A stretch of 64,000 nt of DNA from Comamonadaceae bacterium OS-4 (GTDB lineage: Bacteria; Pseudomonadota; Gammaproteobacteria; Burkholderiales; Burkholderiaceae_C). The stretch spans positions 124,001 to 188,000 of the forward strand of contig AP026970.1 of assembly GCA_027924025.1 (NCBI GenBank), written 5' to 3'. The notes below the pieces were generated by a model that worked only from the letters and a program-made list of their open reading frames with translations, ran no database searches and was not told where the DNA came from. Positions 1 through 8,232 of the stretch are shown one piece after another; position 1 is the stretch's first letter, and every line of letters begins with the position of its first letter. The position numbers and the translations under genes are program-made.

Positions 1-443
1 GCCAGCGCAATACGCTGGCGCTGGCCGCCCGAGAGTTGTGCCGGGTAGCGGTCGGCCAGCCAGTCCAGTTGCACCAAACCCAGCAGGTCGTGCACTTTTT
101 GCTTGATGACGGCTTCAGACGGTCGCAGGGCGCGCGGCTTCATGCGCAGGCCGAAGGCGACGTTGTCAAACACGCTCATGTGGCGGAACAGGGCGTAGTG
201 CTGGAATACAAAGCCCACGTTGCGCTCACGCACATGCACGTCAGTTGTGTCTTCGCCGCTGAAAAGGATGTTGCCGTGGTCGGCTGTTTCCAAGCCGGCG
301 ATGATGCGCAGCAGCGTGGTCTTGCCGCAGCCGGATGGGCCGAGCAGGGCAACGAGTTCACCGGACTCAATGTCCAGGTTCACGTCCTGCAGCGCCTTGA
401 AGGTGCCGAAGTCTTTGCTGACGTTGCGGATTGCAATGCTCAT
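1..443 (-). CDS. cysA: Sulfate/thiosulfate ABC transporter ATP-binding protein CysA, partial
   Basis: This is the first ~147 residues of the ATPase that powers sulfate/thiosulfate import at the inner membrane. The rest lies beyond the left edge of the window. The ATG at 443 begins [13 protein letters not shown] Walker A motif GPSGCGKTT is at residues 35-43 and the ABC signature LSGGQRQ starts at residue 137, at the window edge. It follows cysW by 23 bp on the same strand, so it is the last visible gene of an sbp-cysT-cysW-cysA operon. The family and the context agree, so the identity is secure. Only the C-terminal regulatory region cannot be judged. Confidence 0.95.
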   Translation of the reverse strand, partial: MSIAIRNVSKDFGTFKALQDVNLDIESGELVALLGPSGCGKTTLLRIIAGLETADHGNILFSGEDTTDVHVRERNVGFVFQHYALFRHMSVFDNVAFGLRMKPRALRPSEAVIKQKVHDLLGLVQLDWLADRYPAQLSGGQRQRIAL

Positions 444-466
444 GATGGTTTTCTCAATTCGGGGTT

Positions 467-1354
467 TCAGGCCGTAGGGCGCTCGGGTGGGAGTTCGGCA
501 GCGGCCTTCTGGTCGCGCTCAAACTTCCACTCCACAAAGGACTTGATGACCAGGGTGACCAGCGCCAGCAGGGCCAGCAACGAGGCAATGGCGAAGGCGG
601 CTACCGACTGGTATTCGTTGTACAGAATCTCGACGTGCAGTGGCATGGTGTTGGTCTGGCCACGGATGTGACCCGACACCACCGACACCGCGCCGAACTC
701 GCCCATGGCGCGTGCGTTACACAAGATAACGCCATAAATCAGGCCCCACTTGATGTTGGGCAGCGTCACATGCCAGAAGGTTTGCAAGCCGCTGGCGCCC
801 AGCACCTGGGCAGCCTGCTCTTCGTCGGTACCCTGGGCCTGCATCAGCGGGATCAACTCCCGGGCAATGAAGGGGACCGTCACAAAGATAGTGGCCAGCA
901 CAATGCCGGGCACGGCAAACACGATCTTGATGTCATGGGCCATGAGCCACGGGCCGAACCAGCCGTGGGCTCCGAACATCAACACATAGATCAGGCCTGC
1001 AACGACGGGCGACACCGAGAACGGCAGGTCCACCAGCGTGGTCAAAAAGGCCTTGCCCTTGAACTCGTATTTGGCAATACACCAAGCGGCGGCCACACCG
1101 AACACCAGGTTCATCGGCACCGTAATGGCGGCGATCAGCAGCGTCAGGCGGATGGCGCTCCAGGCGTCCGGCTCTTTCAGGGCCAGCAGGAACTCTTCGC
1201 CGCCTTTGCGCAAGGCCTCGGTGAACACCGCGGCCAGTGGCAAGACCAGAAACAAAAAGATAAAGCCCAGCGCCACAGCGATGAGCGACCACTTCACCCA
1301 TGCGGGCTCGGTAGTGCCGGCTTTGGCGCGGCGGATGGTGCGTGTGCTACTCAT
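467..1354 (-). CDS. cysW: Sulfate ABC transporter permease CysW
   Basis: One of two inner-membrane permease subunits of the sulfate/thiosulfate importer. The 295-aa protein has the usual six hydrophobic spans. Its cytoplasmic EAA-type loop ([19 protein letters not shown]) contacts the ATPase. The stretch after that loop, [15 protein letters not shown], is typical of CysW. It lies 2 bp downstream of cysT and 23 bp upstream of cysA on the same strand, so co-transcription is likely. The start at 1354 (MSSTRTIRR) gives a normal family length. Confidence 0.95.
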   Translation of the reverse strand: MSSTRTIRRAKAGTTEPAWVKWSLIAVALGFIFLFLVLPLAAVFTEALRKGGEEFLLALKEPDAWSAIRLTLLIAAITVPMNLVFGVAAAWCIAKYEFKGKAFLTTLVDLPFSVSPVVAGLIYVLMFGAHGWFGPWLMAHDIKIVFAVPGIVLATIFVTVPFIARELIPLMQAQGTDEEQAAQVLGASGLQTFWHVTLPNIKWGLIYGVILCNARAMGEFGAVSVVSGHIRGQTNTMPLHVEILYNEYQSVAAFAIASLLALLALVTLVIKSFVEWKFERDQKAAAELPPERPTA

Positions 1355-1356
1355 GG

Positions 1357-2214
1357 TCAGGCTCCCGCACGTTTGCGCTGCCAGGCTTGCAGGCTGTTGA
1401 TCACCATCAGCATGACAAAAGACGCCAGCAGCATGACAGTGGCGACCGCAGTGGCGCCCGCGTAGTCGTATTGCTCGAGCTTGCTGATGATGATGAGCGG
1501 GGTGATTTCAGAAATCATGGGCATGTTGCCGGCAATAAAAATGACCGAACCGTACTCACCCACACCGCGGGCAAAGGCCATGGCAAAGCCGGTGAGCAAA
1601 GCGGGCGCGATGGTCGGAAAGATCACGTGCCGGAAGGTCTGCCAGCGTGTGGCTCCCAGGCAGGTAGCGGCTTCTTCGAGTTCTTTTTCTGCGTCTTCCA
1701 GCACCGGCTGCACTGTGCGCACCACAAAAGGCAGGCCGATAAAGATCAGGGCAATCACCACACCATTGCGGTTAAACGCCAGCTGGATGCCATGGGGCTC
1801 CAACAAGCTGCCGATCCAGCCGTTGCCGGCCAGCAGTGCGGTGAGCGAGATGCCCGCTACCGCGGTGGGCAGGGCAAAGGGCAGGTCGACCAGCGCGTCA
1901 ATGATTTTTTTGCCTGGGAACTGGTAGCGCACCAGCACCCAGGCGATCAGCAGGCCGAACACCGCATTCACCAGTGCCGCCAGAAACGATGCGCCAAAGG
2001 TGAGCTGGTACGAGGCTACCACCCGCGGGCTGGCCACGGCGGCCCAGAATTGGTCTAACGTGAGGGTGAAGGTTTTGAAGATCAGCGCGGAGAGCGGCAA
2101 CAGCACGATCAGCGTCAGATAAAACAGGGTGTAGCCCAGCGTCAGCCGGAAACCGGGCAACACTCGCTTGGGCGCCCGCTTATCAAGCGGCGCCTGCAGA
2201 ACAGCAGCAGTCAT
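1357..2214 (-). CDS. cysT: Sulfate ABC transporter permease CysT (CysU)
   Basis: The second permease subunit of the sulfate importer, 285 aa with six predicted membrane spans. The EAA loop reads [18 protein letters not shown] and is followed by [16 protein letters not shown], characteristic of CysT. Its start codon at 2214 directly abuts the stop codon of sbp at 2215, and its stop is 2 bp before cysW. This tight packing supports translation coupling within one operon. Length and motifs are normal. Confidence 0.95.
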   Translation of the reverse strand: MTAAVLQAPLDKRAPKRVLPGFRLTLGYTLFYLTLIVLLPLSALIFKTFTLTLDQFWAAVASPRVVASYQLTFGASFLAALVNAVFGLLIAWVLVRYQFPGKKIIDALVDLPFALPTAVAGISLTALLAGNGWIGSLLEPHGIQLAFNRNGVVIALIFIGLPFVVRTVQPVLEDAEKELEEAATCLGATRWQTFRHVIFPTIAPALLTGFAMAFARGVGEYGSVIFIAGNMPMISEITPLIIISKLEQYDYAGATAVATVMLLASFVMLMVINSLQAWQRKRAGA

Positions 2215-3216
2215 TTACTTGACGGTGTAGAGCTTGTCGAACTGGCCGCCATCGTTGAAGTGCACTTTTTGTGCTTCAGCAAACGAGCCAAAGAATTCTT
2301 CTGCACGGAACAGCGTGATCGGCTTGAAGGTGCTGGCGTACTTCTTCAGGATGGCCGGGTTGCTGGGGCGGATGGCGTGCTGGGCTGCGATTTCCTGGCC
2401 TTCGTCGGTGTACAAGAAGTTCAGGTAGGCGCGGGCCTGCTCGGCAGTGCCTTTTTTGGCCACGGTGCGTTCGACCACGGCGACGGGGTTCTCGGCCACG
2501 ATGGAGATGCCGGGGTGCACCGCATCGACCTTGCCGGCGCCGAACTCTTTGTCCACCGACACGACTTCGGATTCAAAGGTGATCAACACATCGCCGATAT
2601 TGCGTTGCAAGAAGACGCTGGTCGCATCGCGGCCGCCCTTGGCCAGGATCGGCACGTTTTTGTACAGCTTGCTCACAAAGTCTTGGGCTTGGGCATCGGT
2701 GCCGCCCTTTTTGCGCACTTGGCCCCATGCGGCCAAATAGGCCATGCGGCCGTTACCGCCGGTTTTGGGGTTCACCACCACCACCTGCACGCCGGGCTTG
2801 ATCAGGTCATCCCAATCCTTGATGCCCTTGGGGTTGCCATTGCGCACCAGGAACAGCATGGTGGAGCTGGTGGGGGCGGCGTTGTTGGGGAATTTCTTGG
2901 CCCAGTCTTTGGCGACGACACCGGTGCCTGCCAGGAAATCGATGTCGGTGGTGGTGTTCATGGTGACCACGTCGGCTTCCAAGCCATCGTTCACGGCGCG
3001 CGCCTGGGCGCTGGAGCCGGCGTGGGACTGGTCGATCTTGATGTCTTTGCCGGTGGTTTTCTTGTAGTTGGCAATGAACGCGGTGTTCACGTCTTTGTAG
3101 AACTCGCGCGCCACGTCATACGACACGTTGAGCAAAGTGGTTTGTGCTGCTGCAAAATTGCTAGCAGTCAGCGCAATGGCAGCGAGGGCCAACGAGGTTT
3201 TTTGTTTGAAATTCAT
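2215..3216 (-). CDS. sbp: Periplasmic sulfate-binding protein Sbp
   Basis: Periplasmic solute-binding protein (333 aa) that captures sulfate for CysTWA. I chose the ATG at 3216 because it has a GGAG ribosome site just upstream and starts a clean Sec signal peptide (MNFKQKTSLALAA... cut after AAAQ). A longer open frame upstream to 3303 has no such features. The mature protein opens with [14 protein letters not shown], the standard Sbp/CysP N-terminus, and contains NPKTGGNGR, a typical ligand-region motif. It is the first gene of the operon. A second, Tat-type paralogue lies at 26225-27277. Confidence 0.95.
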   Translation of the reverse strand: MNFKQKTSLALAAIALTASNFAAAQTTLLNVSYDVAREFYKDVNTAFIANYKKTTGKDIKIDQSHAGSSAQARAVNDGLEADVVTMNTTTDIDFLAGTGVVAKDWAKKFPNNAAPTSSTMLFLVRNGNPKGIKDWDDLIKPGVQVVVVNPKTGGNGRMAYLAAWGQVRKKGGTDAQAQDFVSKLYKNVPILAKGGRDATSVFLQRNIGDVLITFESEVVSVDKEFGAGKVDAVHPGISIVAENPVAVVERTVAKKGTAEQARAYLNFLYTDEGQEIAAQHAIRPSNPAILKKYASTFKPITLFRAEEFFGSFAEAQKVHFNDGGQFDKLYTVK

Positions 3217-3299
3217 ATCGGCTCCAGAAGAGGGTTGGCCGCATACGAGCGGCTGACGAGTCGGTAACAGCCCGATTCTGAAGACGTGAGGTGCAAACC

Positions 3300-3318
3300 A
3301 CAACGAATAGTTCGTTGT
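3300..3318. promoter_or_regulatory. Perfect inverted repeat upstream of sbp, possible operator
   Basis: An 8-bp perfect inverted repeat, ACAACGAA-TAG-TTCGTTGT, lies about 84 bp upstream of the sbp start in the 156-bp gap between sbp and the mipA-like gene. Its position suits a regulator of the sulfate operon (CysB or another factor). That assignment is inference: the sequence shows only the dyad. Confidence 0.4.
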
Positions 3319-3372
3319 TTGTTTATGCGCAATTACATCTAAGTGCAGGGCCTTAGCCCCGCAACTTGGTTA

Positions 3373-4260
3373 TTAGTAAGCCCGGGCTTCGGAGCGCCGG
3401 AGCGTCCAGTTCAGGCCGATGCCGACCGATGTGCCGGTGCTGCGCAGATGCAGCGGGCTGCTGGTGTTGGCGTTGCCGGCATAGTTTTCGGCACGCACAA
3501 AGCCGAACACCCGCAGATCCGGCCCCAGCGCGCGCGAGGCGCTGACCGAAAAGCGGGAGGCAATCAGCCCGCTTTGCGCGTCATAGGTGGGGCGCTGGGC
3601 CGTGGCCAGGTCGGCCGGTACCCCATAAAAGTAGCGGTTGAGCCGCGCATCCCCAAAGATCAGGCTGGCACTGGTCGAAAAGCGCCACGCCGATCCGGGC
3701 GCACGCGTCTCCCAGATCAGCTCCGGCTCTGCCGCAAAACCCTGGGTGCGCAGGCCGCCCTGGACCTCGATCACGCTGCGCAAAGGCAGCTCCAGGCGCA
3801 CTTGGCTCTGGCTGTCAGGGCGGGCTAGCACGGTCTTCAGGCGGGGCCCGAATTCGACCAGCGTGCCCAGGTCGGGCATGCCCTTGCGGGCGGCAATATC
3901 GTTGGAGCTGGCAGGCAAGGAGGCGGCAAAGCCAATATCGAACTCGGTGTCCTCGGTGTGCACCAGGCGGGCACCCACGCTGCCACGCTCAGCCCGGAAG
4001 ATTTCTCCGCGGTACACCAGCACCGGCAGCACTAGCCCGAGGCCACTGCGCTCCACCGATGCAGGGTAGGCCGGGGTGGACACCGCGCCGGCAAACACAC
4101 CCAACTCCCACAGCGGCAGGCCTTCGCTGGCGGTGTCGGCGCGGGCCGATGTAGCACCCAAGGCCGTTACGAGCAGTGCGGCCGCGCACAGGGCGGATCG
4201 GAGGGGCGTAGCCGCCTTGAAGGGGGTTGTCGGTGCGGGGCAGAGGCGCTGATGCGACAT
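3373..4260 (-). CDS. MipA/OmpV family outer-membrane protein
   Basis: A 295-aa protein with a hydrophobic leader ending in ATSARAD, then a mature part of alternating beta-strand character that ends in an aromatic-rich C-terminus. These are features of the MipA/OmpV beta-barrel family, which scaffolds murein enzymes or forms an outer-membrane channel. The segment WELGVFAGAVSTPAYPAS near the mature start matches the family's glycine-rich opening (GxxxxxxxxPxYxGS-like). The start at 4260 has only a weak ribosome site. A CopD-like gene precedes it by 21 bp on the same strand, so they may be co-transcribed. Confidence 0.75.
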   Translation of the reverse strand: MSHQRLCPAPTTPFKAATPLRSALCAAALLVTALGATSARADTASEGLPLWELGVFAGAVSTPAYPASVERSGLGLVLPVLVYRGEIFRAERGSVGARLVHTEDTEFDIGFAASLPASSNDIAARKGMPDLGTLVEFGPRLKTVLARPDSQSQVRLELPLRSVIEVQGGLRTQGFAAEPELIWETRAPGSAWRFSTSASLIFGDARLNRYFYGVPADLATAQRPTYDAQSGLIASRFSVSASRALGPDLRVFGFVRAENYAGNANTSSPLHLRSTGTSVGIGLNWTLRRSEARAY

Positions 4261-4281
4261 AAATAGACCAAGAAAAGTGAG

Positions 4282-4749
4282 TTACAGCAGCTTCACGGCG
4301 GCAATAGCAGCCCAGCCGAGCACAAAGTTAATGACGACCAGCAAGTGAATCTGTTCGGCCGCTTTGGCCGCCACGGGCCACTGCATGCCGGCCACGGCGC
4401 GGCGGAACTTCTTGAAGCCTGCAAAGTAAATGTGCCCGAAGATCAAAAACATCAGGCTGCCCAGCGCGGTCATGATTGTCCAGCCCAAGGGCACCACGGC
4501 ATGGCCGGTGGCTTCACGGGCGGCCTTCATGGCGCCACCAAACATATAACCACCGGTTGCCAGCAGCACCACGATGGCAATCAGCACCGCGGCAAAAAAC
4601 CGTTGCCAGACCTGGTCCATCAACCGGGCGCGGGGCTGCGCGTCCATGACCGCCAGGGTGGCAGGGCGCAGCGCGATCAGCATGAAGGTCATGCCCCCCA
4701 TCCAGACGATGGCAGCAATCAGGTGCAGGAGTTTGGACAAGTCGTACAT
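4282..4749 (-). CDS. CopD-like small integral membrane protein
   Basis: A 155-aa, four-span inner-membrane protein. It begins MYDLSKLLHLIAAIVWMGGM and carries histidines within membrane segments (LLHLIAAIVW, FGHIYFAGF, QIHLLVVINF). This arrangement is typical of the CopD domain family linked to copper uptake or haem-like redox functions. I chose the ATG at 4749 because the hydrophobic family N-terminus starts there. The longer upstream frame (to 4896) would add an unlikely basic, cysteine-rich extension. The substrate cannot be told from sequence. Confidence 0.7.
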   Translation of the reverse strand: MYDLSKLLHLIAAIVWMGGMTFMLIALRPATLAVMDAQPRARLMDQVWQRFFAAVLIAIVVLLATGGYMFGGAMKAAREATGHAVVPLGWTIMTALGSLMFLIFGHIYFAGFKKFRRAVAGMQWPVAAKAAEQIHLLVVINFVLGWAAIAAVKLL

Positions 4750-4813
4750 CAGGGGGCTTTCATAAGAGGTGGGGTCAGGTGCGCATTGTCTACGCCCGCA
4801 GGCGCTGCAAGCG

Positions 4814-5707
4814 CTAACTGAACAATTGCCCCCGTGCCGTTTTGGTGATCGCGACCACGCAGGGGTGGGTGATACGCCGCTCCACCGACACCGCAAAAAA
4901 CTCCTCCACCAGCTCCTCGCTGCGGCCGATCACCTCCACCCCGAATTGTTCGATGATGTCCGCCTCCATGACCGATGGGGCCATGAAGATGCCGCGACCC
5001 TTGCGCCCGAAGGCATTCATGAGCGCACCATCGTCAAATTCGCCGATGGTGCGCGGGTGCAGCTGGTGGCGGCTGAGCCAGCCTTCCCATTGCTGGCGGA
5101 TGGAGGCTTGTGCCCCTTGGATCAGCATGGGCGCGTTGTTCAGGCATTCCGGGAATTCGCCCTTGAGCGTTTTGCGCAAGGCCGGCGCACAAAAAAAGCT
5201 CATCGGGGTGCTGCCCAGCTCGTGGTTAAAGGCTTTCACACTCATGCGCTTGGACATGGGCTCATCTGCAATCACCAGGTCGAGCTGGTTCAAGGCGAGC
5301 TTGGCCAGCAGGTCGGGGAACTTGCCCTCGCTGCAAATCATGCGCACCGGGTCTTTGAGGTTGAGGGCCGGCTCTAGCAGGCGGTAGGCCAGGGACTTGG
5401 TGACCGAGTCCGCCACGCCGACCTTGAAGTCCAGCACCTTGTGAACGCCCCGGGGCAGGCGCACCACGTTTTCGAGTTCGGCACCCAGCGAAAAAATCTG
5501 GTCCGCATAGCCCAAGGCGAGGCGGCCGTCTTCGGTCAGCTCCAGGTTGCGGCCGCTTTTCTGGAAGAGTTTGCGGCCTAGCCACTCCTCCAGCAGCTTG
5601 ATCTGGCCCGATAGCGTCTGGGGTGTGGTGTGCAGTTGTTCGCCTGCGCGCATGATGCCGCCGGCCTTGGCGGTGACCCAAAAGTAGTGGAGGTGCTTGA
5701 AGTTCAT
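4814..5707 (-). CDS. nhaR: LysR-family regulator, NhaR-like
   Basis: A 297-aa LysR-type transcription factor. The N-terminal helix-turn-helix (MNFKHLHYFWVTAKAGGI... then LHTTPQTLSGQIKLLEEWLG) and the following FQKSGRNLELTEDGRLAL closely fit the NhaR branch, which activates Na+/H+ antiporter genes in enterics. The effector domain follows at about residues 90-297. No nhaA lies in the window, so the target is unknown. It is divergent from the Rrf2 gene at 5840, with a 132-bp AT-rich region between them. Its stop is 64 bp before the CopD-like gene. Confidence 0.8.
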   Translation of the reverse strand: MNFKHLHYFWVTAKAGGIMRAGEQLHTTPQTLSGQIKLLEEWLGRKLFQKSGRNLELTEDGRLALGYADQIFSLGAELENVVRLPRGVHKVLDFKVGVADSVTKSLAYRLLEPALNLKDPVRMICSEGKFPDLLAKLALNQLDLVIADEPMSKRMSVKAFNHELGSTPMSFFCAPALRKTLKGEFPECLNNAPMLIQGAQASIRQQWEGWLSRHQLHPRTIGEFDDGALMNAFGRKGRGIFMAPSVMEADIIEQFGVEVIGRSEELVEEFFAVSVERRITHPCVVAITKTARGQLFS

Positions 5708-5748
5708 GGTCGCCTTGTTCGATACAAACTGAAATACTGCGAAAAAAA

Positions 5749-5772
5749 CGAATTAAAAATTTACAAAATTCG
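5749..5772. promoter_or_regulatory. Inverted repeat in the nhaR/Rrf2 divergent promoter region
   Basis: CGAATT (5749-5754) and AATTCG (5767-5772) form an inverted repeat with a 12-bp AT-rich spacer. It lies 42 bp upstream of the LysR gene and 68 bp upstream of the Rrf2 gene. This is a candidate operator for either regulator. No binding protein can be assigned. Confidence 0.35.
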
Positions 5773-5839
5773 AATTTACGCGAAGCATAACCATCCCTAC
5801 AGTACAGGTCTATCAGTCGTTCACCAAAGGAGACCTTGT

Positions 5840-6370
5840 ATGCGACTCAGTACCCGCGGACGTTTTGCCATCACTGCCATGATTGACTTGGCCCTGCGCG
5901 AAAGCGGTCAACCGGTGCCCTTGCAGGACATCGCGCTGCGTCACCGCATTTCGCTGTCTTATCTCGAGCAGGTGTTCGCCAAACTGCGCCAGCACGGTCT
6001 GGTGGAGAGCACCCGTGGCCCCGGCGGCGGTTATTCCCTGGGCTTCCGGGGTGACAGCATCACCGTGGCTGACATCATTGGCGCGATCGAAGAGAAGGAA
6101 GAGTCCAGCCGTGAAACCTCGCAGAGCGCACAGGACATGACCCGCGATTTGTGGGCTGCGCTGCAAGGCACCGTGGTGGCGCACATGCGCACCATCACCC
6201 TGCGTAGCTTGGCGGACGAGCAGCGCTCCAAGGGCTTTGCGGTCAAAGAGCGCAAGATCACCAAAAAGGGCGTGCTGCAAAAGCTCAAGCCCCAGTCGGT
6301 GGTTCGCACGACGGCGCCGAACTCGGTATTCGCCTTGGGCCAGTCCCTGTCGTTCAACAGCGGACGCTAA
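5840..6370 (+). CDS. Rrf2-family transcriptional regulator without Fe-S cysteines
   Basis: A 176-aa winged-helix repressor of the Rrf2/IscR family. The N-terminus MRLSTRGRFAITAMIDLALR and the segment SYLEQVFAKLRQHGLVESTRGPGGGYSL are near-canonical IscR. However, the three cysteines that hold the [2Fe-2S] cluster in IscR are absent: the protein has no cysteine at all, and the usual cluster loop reads EEKEESSRETSQSAQDMTR. A long basic C-terminal tail follows. The ATG at 5840 follows AAGGAGA. It stands alone on plus, ends at a strong bidirectional terminator, and sits beside sulfur genes. A CymR-like role in sulfur control is possible but is inference. Confidence 0.85.
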   Translation: MRLSTRGRFAITAMIDLALRESGQPVPLQDIALRHRISLSYLEQVFAKLRQHGLVESTRGPGGGYSLGFRGDSITVADIIGAIEEKEESSRETSQSAQDMTRDLWAALQGTVVAHMRTITLRSLADEQRSKGFAVKERKITKKGVLQKLKPQSVVRTTAPNSVFALGQSLSFNSGR

Positions 6371-6381
6371 GCAAAAACTGC

Positions 6382-6427
6382 TGCTAGCGCGCACAGCGTG
6401 TGTGCCAGCAGCTACCAAAATAATAGC
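6382..6427. repeat. Copy of the dispersed AGCAGCTA/TGCGC motif, paired arms
   Basis: Downstream of the Rrf2 gene, an imperfect inverted pair (GCTGCTAGCGCGCACA against TGTGTGCCAGCAGC) is followed by TACCAAAATAATAGC. It resembles the intergenic motif found at 12051, 15659, 18267, 26166, 44839 and 52604. Confidence 0.5.
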
Positions 6428-6432
6428 AAAAA

Positions 6433-6457
6433 GGGCTACCGGTCAAACCGGTAGCCC
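6433..6457. terminator. Bidirectional rho-independent terminator between Rrf2 and DUF442 genes
   Basis: A perfect 11-bp stem, GGGCTACCGGT / ACCGGTAGCCC, with a 3-nt loop. It is flanked by an A-run on the left and a T-run on the right, so it can end transcription from both convergent genes. Confidence 0.9.
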
Positions 6458-6483
6458 TTTTGCGCTTTACTGGGGGGGAGTGC

Positions 6484-6831
6484 TCAGGCAGCGGTTTGCT
6501 GCGCCAGCATGAACAGCTGGGTAGAGCGGGCGCCTGAGCGGCAAAACGCTAGCACCGGCTGTTGGGCGGCATCCAATGCCTGCTTCATGGCCACGGCTTG
6601 CTCGGGGGTGATGGAGCCGGCCACCACGGGCAGGTACACGTAGTGCAAACCGGCAGCAACGGCGGCAGCTTGCATGCTGCTGCTGGCCGGTTGCTCAGCG
6701 CCGCCTTCCATGTCGGGGCGGTTGCAAATCACGGTTTTGAAGCCCATGGCGGCAGCGGCAGCCATGTCGGTGGGCGCCAGTTGCGCGGCCACATAAAACT
6801 CGGGGGTGACGGAACGTACGGGGAGGCTCAT
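6484..6831 (-). CDS. DUF442/TIGR01244 phosphatase-like sulfurtransferase-associated protein
   Basis: A 115-aa protein with a dual-specificity-phosphatase-like P-loop, CRSGARS, with the cysteine at residue 97. The segment KTVICNRPDMEGGAEQP is typical of the DUF442 (TIGR01244) family. In other bacteria this domain is fused to, or sits beside, the Blh/ETHE1-type persulfide dioxygenase and is thought to handle sulfane sulfur. Here it is the last gene of the ArsR-YeeE-YeeE-DUF442 operon, 6 bp after the preceding gene. The exact reaction is unproven. Confidence 0.85.
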   Translation of the reverse strand: MSLPVRSVTPEFYVAAQLAPTDMAAAAAMGFKTVICNRPDMEGGAEQPASSSMQAAAVAAGLHYVYLPVVAGSITPEQAVAMKQALDAAQQPVLAFCRSGARSTQLFMLAQQTAA

Positions 6832-6837
6832 GGCGTT

Positions 6838-7290
6838 TTATCCTTTCAGCGCGAGTTTAGCGGGGCGGCGTTCCAGCACTTCAAACAGCGCCATGCCGGC
6901 CAGCATGGCCAGCACAAACACAACGGCCTTGGGGTTGCCGGTGCCCACAGAAACGAGTGCAGGGCCTGGGCAAAAGCCGGCCAGGCCCCAGCCGGCGCCG
7001 AACAGCAGGCTGCCGGTCACCAGGCGTTTGTCGATGTCGCGGCTCGTGGGCAATTGCATGGCACCGCCCAGAAAGCTGGTCGTGCGCTTCCTGGCCAGGG
7101 TGAATGCGCCCAGGCTCACCAGAATGGCGCCGCCCATGACGAAGGCGAGCGAGGGGTCCCACAAACCGGCCAAGTCCAGAAAGCCCAGCACCTTGGACGG
7201 GTCGGTCATGCCGGCCAGGATCAGGCCCAAGCCGAACAGCAAGCCCACACCGAATTCGGCCAGGCGGTGGGGGTGAAAAGCGTTTTTCAT
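6838..7290 (-). CDS. YeeE/YedE-family half-transporter (DUF6691 type)
   Basis: A 150-aa membrane protein with about four spans. It carries the family signature GLxLAGMTDPxKVLGFLD near residues 20-40 and GAGWGLAGFCPGPALVS near residues 98-114. The conserved cysteine in GFCPGP is thought to line a thiosulfate/sulfur-compound path in YeeE-type transporters. It pairs with the upstream half-transporter at 7320-7751; such pairs together make the equivalent of full-length YeeE. Its context with BigR and Blh suggests movement of reduced sulfur species. The exact substrate is inference. Confidence 0.85.
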   Translation of the reverse strand: MKNAFHPHRLAEFGVGLLFGLGLILAGMTDPSKVLGFLDLAGLWDPSLAFVMGGAILVSLGAFTLARKRTTSFLGGAMQLPTSRDIDKRLVTGSLLFGAGWGLAGFCPGPALVSVGTGNPKAVVFVLAMLAGMALFEVLERRPAKLALKG

Positions 7291-7319
7291 ATCAGTGGCT
7301 CCAGATTCAAAGATTCAAC

Positions 7320-7751
7320 TCAGGCCAGCAGGTGCCGAATCACAAACACGACGGCAAAACCCGCGCCCATGAAGGACAGGGTGGCAACCAGCGAACGGGG
7401 TGACAGGCGCGACAAGCCGCACACGCCGTGTCCGCTGGTGCAGCCCGCGCCATAGCGGGTGCCCACGCCCACCAGCAGGCCGGCTGCGATCAGGGTGGCC
7501 CAGCCGGCGTCTACCGTGGCCAGTACCGGTCCGGCAAACAGGGCGTAGACCGAGGGCGCGATGACCAAGCCCAACACAAATGCCAACCGCCAGGAGGTGT
7601 CTCCTGCGCGTGGTGTGAGCAGTCCGCCCACGATGCCGCTGATGCCCAGAATGCGCCCGTTCACCAAAATGAAGAGGCTGGCGGAGAGCCCCAGCAAGAG
7701 GCCCCCGATCAGCGAGGCCCAGGGGGTGAAATGGTTCCAATCGATTTGCAT
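7320..7751 (-). CDS. YeeE/YedE-family half-transporter
   Basis: A 143-aa membrane protein with four predicted spans. It holds the motif GAGCTSGHGVCGLSRLSPRS, the signature of the first half of YeeE/YedE sulfur-compound transporters, with two conserved cysteines. Its start at 7751 (MQIDWNHFTPW) follows the ArsR gene by 27 bp on the same strand. Together with the 6838-7290 product it probably forms one transport unit. Known BigR regulons carry the same pair. Confidence 0.88.
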   Translation of the reverse strand: MQIDWNHFTPWASLIGGLLLGLSASLFILVNGRILGISGIVGGLLTPRAGDTSWRLAFVLGLVIAPSVYALFAGPVLATVDAGWATLIAAGLLVGVGTRYGAGCTSGHGVCGLSRLSPRSLVATLSFMGAGFAVVFVIRHLLA

Positions 7752-7778
7752 GGTGTGTCTTTCTGAGTGGTTGTTGGT

Positions 7779-8123
7779 TTACTGGCCTTCAGTGGCTTGG
7801 CAGAACTGGTTGTAGAGAACGCCCATGACCGCCATCGCCTGTGGGCTGTCAATGCCGTAGTAAATGGATTTGCCTTCGCGTCGGGTGGTGACCAGGCCTT
7901 CTTCCCGCAACACGCTCAGCTGTTGCGACAGGGTGGGCTGGGCAATGCCCACCAGTTCTTCGAGTTCGCCCACCCGCTTTTCGCCTTGGCTGAGCTGGCA
8001 CAGCAGCAGCAGGCGGTCGGGGTTGGACATCACTTTCATCAGCCGGCAGGCGGCGTCTGCAGAGCGGCGCAGTTGCTCCAGATCCAAAGCTGCTGGGGCG
8101 GGGTTTGCGGTGTCAGCCATCAT
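7779..8123 (-). CDS. bigR: ArsR-family persulfide-sensing repressor, BigR/SqrR type
   Basis: A 114-aa winged-helix ArsR protein. Cysteines 42 (LLLLCQLSQ) and 108 (YNQFCQA) fall at the positions of the redox pair used by BigR and SqrR, which form a di- or tetrasulfide link when persulfide is present and then leave DNA. A third cysteine is at residue 26. The DNA-recognition helix is in AQPTLSQQLSVLREEGLV. It leads the minus-strand operon with the YeeE pair and DUF442, and is divergent from the persulfide dioxygenase gene. The perfect dyad at 8144-8198 is the evident operator. Confidence 0.9.
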   Translation of the reverse strand: MMADTANPAPAALDLEQLRRSADAACRLMKVMSNPDRLLLLCQLSQGEKRVGELEELVGIAQPTLSQQLSVLREEGLVTTRREGKSIYYGIDSPQAMAVMGVLYNQFCQATEGQ

Positions 8124-8143
8124 GAGGAGGCTCCTTTCACATT

Positions 8144-8198
8144 CGATGTAGATAGTTTATTGACAAACAATATATAAGTCAATAAACTATCTACATCG
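8144..8198. promoter_or_regulatory. Perfect 21-bp dyad holding mirrored divergent promoters, BigR operator
   Basis: Arms at 8144-8164 and 8178-8198 are exact reverse complements around a 13-bp AT-rich centre. Because of the symmetry each strand carries the same promoter: plus has TTGACA (8160-8165), a 17-bp spacer and TAAACT (8183-8188). Minus has TTGACT (8182-8177), a 17-bp spacer and TAAACT (8159-8154). A repressor bound here would block both operons at once. The dyad is seen directly. BigR binding is inference from its position and the family. Confidence 0.88.
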
Positions 8199-8232
8199 CA
8201 ATTGAAATAACGACCTTTACAAGGAGTTCTCG

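Noticed and set aside
3150-3175. Partial resemblance of the sbp leader codons to the dispersed motif
   Set aside because: TGCGCTGACTGCTAGCAATT keeps some elements but in altered order. Not strong enough to call a copy.
2260-3267. 335-codon frame on plus over sbp
   Set aside because: Antisense shadow; His/Gly/Val-rich product without family features.
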